Of a stretch of DNA of 6,342 nucleotides, positions 5,934 to 6,342 are shown piece by piece. Within the stretch, counting starts at the first letter, position 1. Every line of letters begins with the position of its first letter. The translations under genes and the position numbers were made by a program. This DNA is from an uncultured Collinsella sp. (GTDB lineage Bacteria > Actinomycetota > Coriobacteriia > Coriobacteriales > Coriobacteriaceae). Where the stretch lies: assembly GCA_900551625.1 (NCBI GenBank), contig URWZ01000101.1, positions 1 to 6,342 of the forward strand, given 5' to 3'. The notes under the pieces were generated by a model. That model worked only from the letters and a program-made list of their open reading frames with translations. It made no database searches and was not told the DNA's origin.

Positions 5934-5952
5934 TGGCAACGTCAACATTTTG
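5929..5952. promoter_or_regulatory. Candidate operator OA upstream of lacE
   Basis: A CG-centred dyad with halves CAAAATGGCAAC and GTCAACATTTTG. The outer seven bases (CAAAATG/CATTTTG) and the central ACGT are exactly symmetric. It ends 58 bases before the lacE start codon, where a repressor could block lacE transcription. This is the best of three related dyads in the interval. Of the rest of the 357-base interval, I see only weak promoter-like hexamers, a palindrome TTACGCGTAA (5864-5873) and a repeated CGGTTCGC (5882, 5905). Confidence 0.5.
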
Positions 5953-6010
5953 GCAACCGAACGCCAAAAGCTACCATCGTTGCTAACCCACCGACTCTTA
6001 GGAGCATTGC

Positions 6011-6310
6011 ATGGAGCAACTCATCGCCATCATCGAAAAGGGCCAGCCCTTTTTCAACGCGATCGCCCGCAACAAGTACCTCAAGGCGATCCGCGACGGC
6101 TTTATCTCCGTCATCCCCATCATCATCTTCTCGTCCATCTTCTGCCTGGTAGCCTCGGTCCCCAACATCTGGGGTTTCTACTGGCCCGATGACATCAACA
6201 ACGCCCTGTGGAAGTGCTACAACTACTCCATGGGCATCCTGGCCATCGCCTGCGCCGCCACCACGGCCAAGCACTTCGCCGACGCGCAGAACCGCGACCT
6301 GCCCAAGAAC
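6011..6310 (+). CDS. lacE: PTS lactose-specific membrane component LacE (IIC or IICB), N-terminal part
   Basis: The first 100 residues are present; the contig then runs into adapter sequence. The translation begins MEQLIAIIEKGQPFFNAI and continues NKYLKAIRDGFISVIP, SSIFCLVASVPNIWGF, YNYSMGILAIACAATTAKHFAD and NRDLP, closely following LacE of streptococci and lactococci. A first membrane helix is seen at about 30-50 and a second at about 72-87. The IIC domain binds and transports lactose; in classical LacE a C-terminal IIB domain carries the phosphorylated Cys, but that part is not visible here. The ATG at 6011 has AGGAG at 6000-6004. It is divergent from the LacI-family gene and probably repressed by it. 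A 6-phospho-beta-galactosidase gene might follow on the same strand. The frame stays open through the adapter, so residues after Asn100 are artefact. Confidence 0.93.
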
Positions 6311-6342
6311 CTGTCTCTTATACACATCTCCGAGCCCACGAG
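6311..6342. other. Nextera transposase adapter left at the contig end
   Basis: CTGTCTCTTATACACATCT (6311-6329) is the 19-base Tn5 mosaic end used in Nextera libraries. It is followed by CCGAGCCCACGAG (6330-6342), the start of the second-read adapter. In the lacE frame it encodes LSLIHISEPT, a known adapter signature in metagenome proteins. It is not part of the genome. Confidence 0.98.

Noticed and set aside
5189..5986. 265-codon plus-strand frame crossing the repressor start and the control interval
   Set aside because: Antisense to the LacI-family gene, no family similarity, and it ignores the regulatory features on both sides.
5942..6325. 127-codon minus-strand frame starting MYKRQ
   Set aside because: Its start lies in the sequencing adapter and the remainder is antisense to lacE and its leader.

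Overview
The window holds most of a tagatose-6-phosphate type lactose/galactose utilisation locus. Protein similarity to the Firmicute lacABCDFEGX system is clear, but base composition (GC-rich genes, AT-rich control regions) and gene style fit a gut actinobacterium of the Coriobacteriia, with Collinsella the best guess. The taxon is an inference, not something I could search. Seven of the eight genes lie on the minus strand. The last 32 bases are a sequencing adapter, so the biological sequence ends at 6310.

Layout from right to left, in the direction of minus-strand transcription. A plus-strand lacE (lactose PTS membrane component, cut off by the contig end) diverges from a LacI-family repressor gene across a 357-base control region. 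That region holds three related, CG-centred dyad elements. Next comes lacF (lactose PTS IIA) with its own upstream region, which contains helically phased TGAAC repeats, and a clear intrinsic terminator. A 40-bp spacer plus a long inverted repeat separates this from a gene for an unrecognised multi-pass membrane protein, which also has its own terminator. An AT-rich control region with several TGTTC/GAACA half-sites then precedes lacA, lacB, a lacX-like aldose 1-epimerase and the first 56 codons of lacC.

Working model: lactose or galactose is phosphorylated on uptake by LacE/LacF. Cleavage by a 6-phospho-beta-galactosidase, not in the window, would release galactose-6-phosphate. LacAB isomerises this to tagatose-6-phosphate and LacC phosphorylates it. 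The aldolase LacD would be expected beyond the left end, and LacG perhaps beyond lacE. The epimerase probably interconverts sugar anomers. The regulator is of the LacI family, whereas the classical Gram-positive lac operons of this type use a DeoR-family LacR.

The parts not explained by ordinary lac genes are: a roughly 105-base multi-part palindrome and a second hairpin between lacB and lacX; an 18-bp-arm inverted repeat between lacF and the membrane-protein gene; two distinct families of candidate operators; a possible 25-codon leader ORF whose stop overlaps the lacA start; and the membrane protein itself. I see no tRNA, rRNA, CRISPR array, transposase or phage gene.
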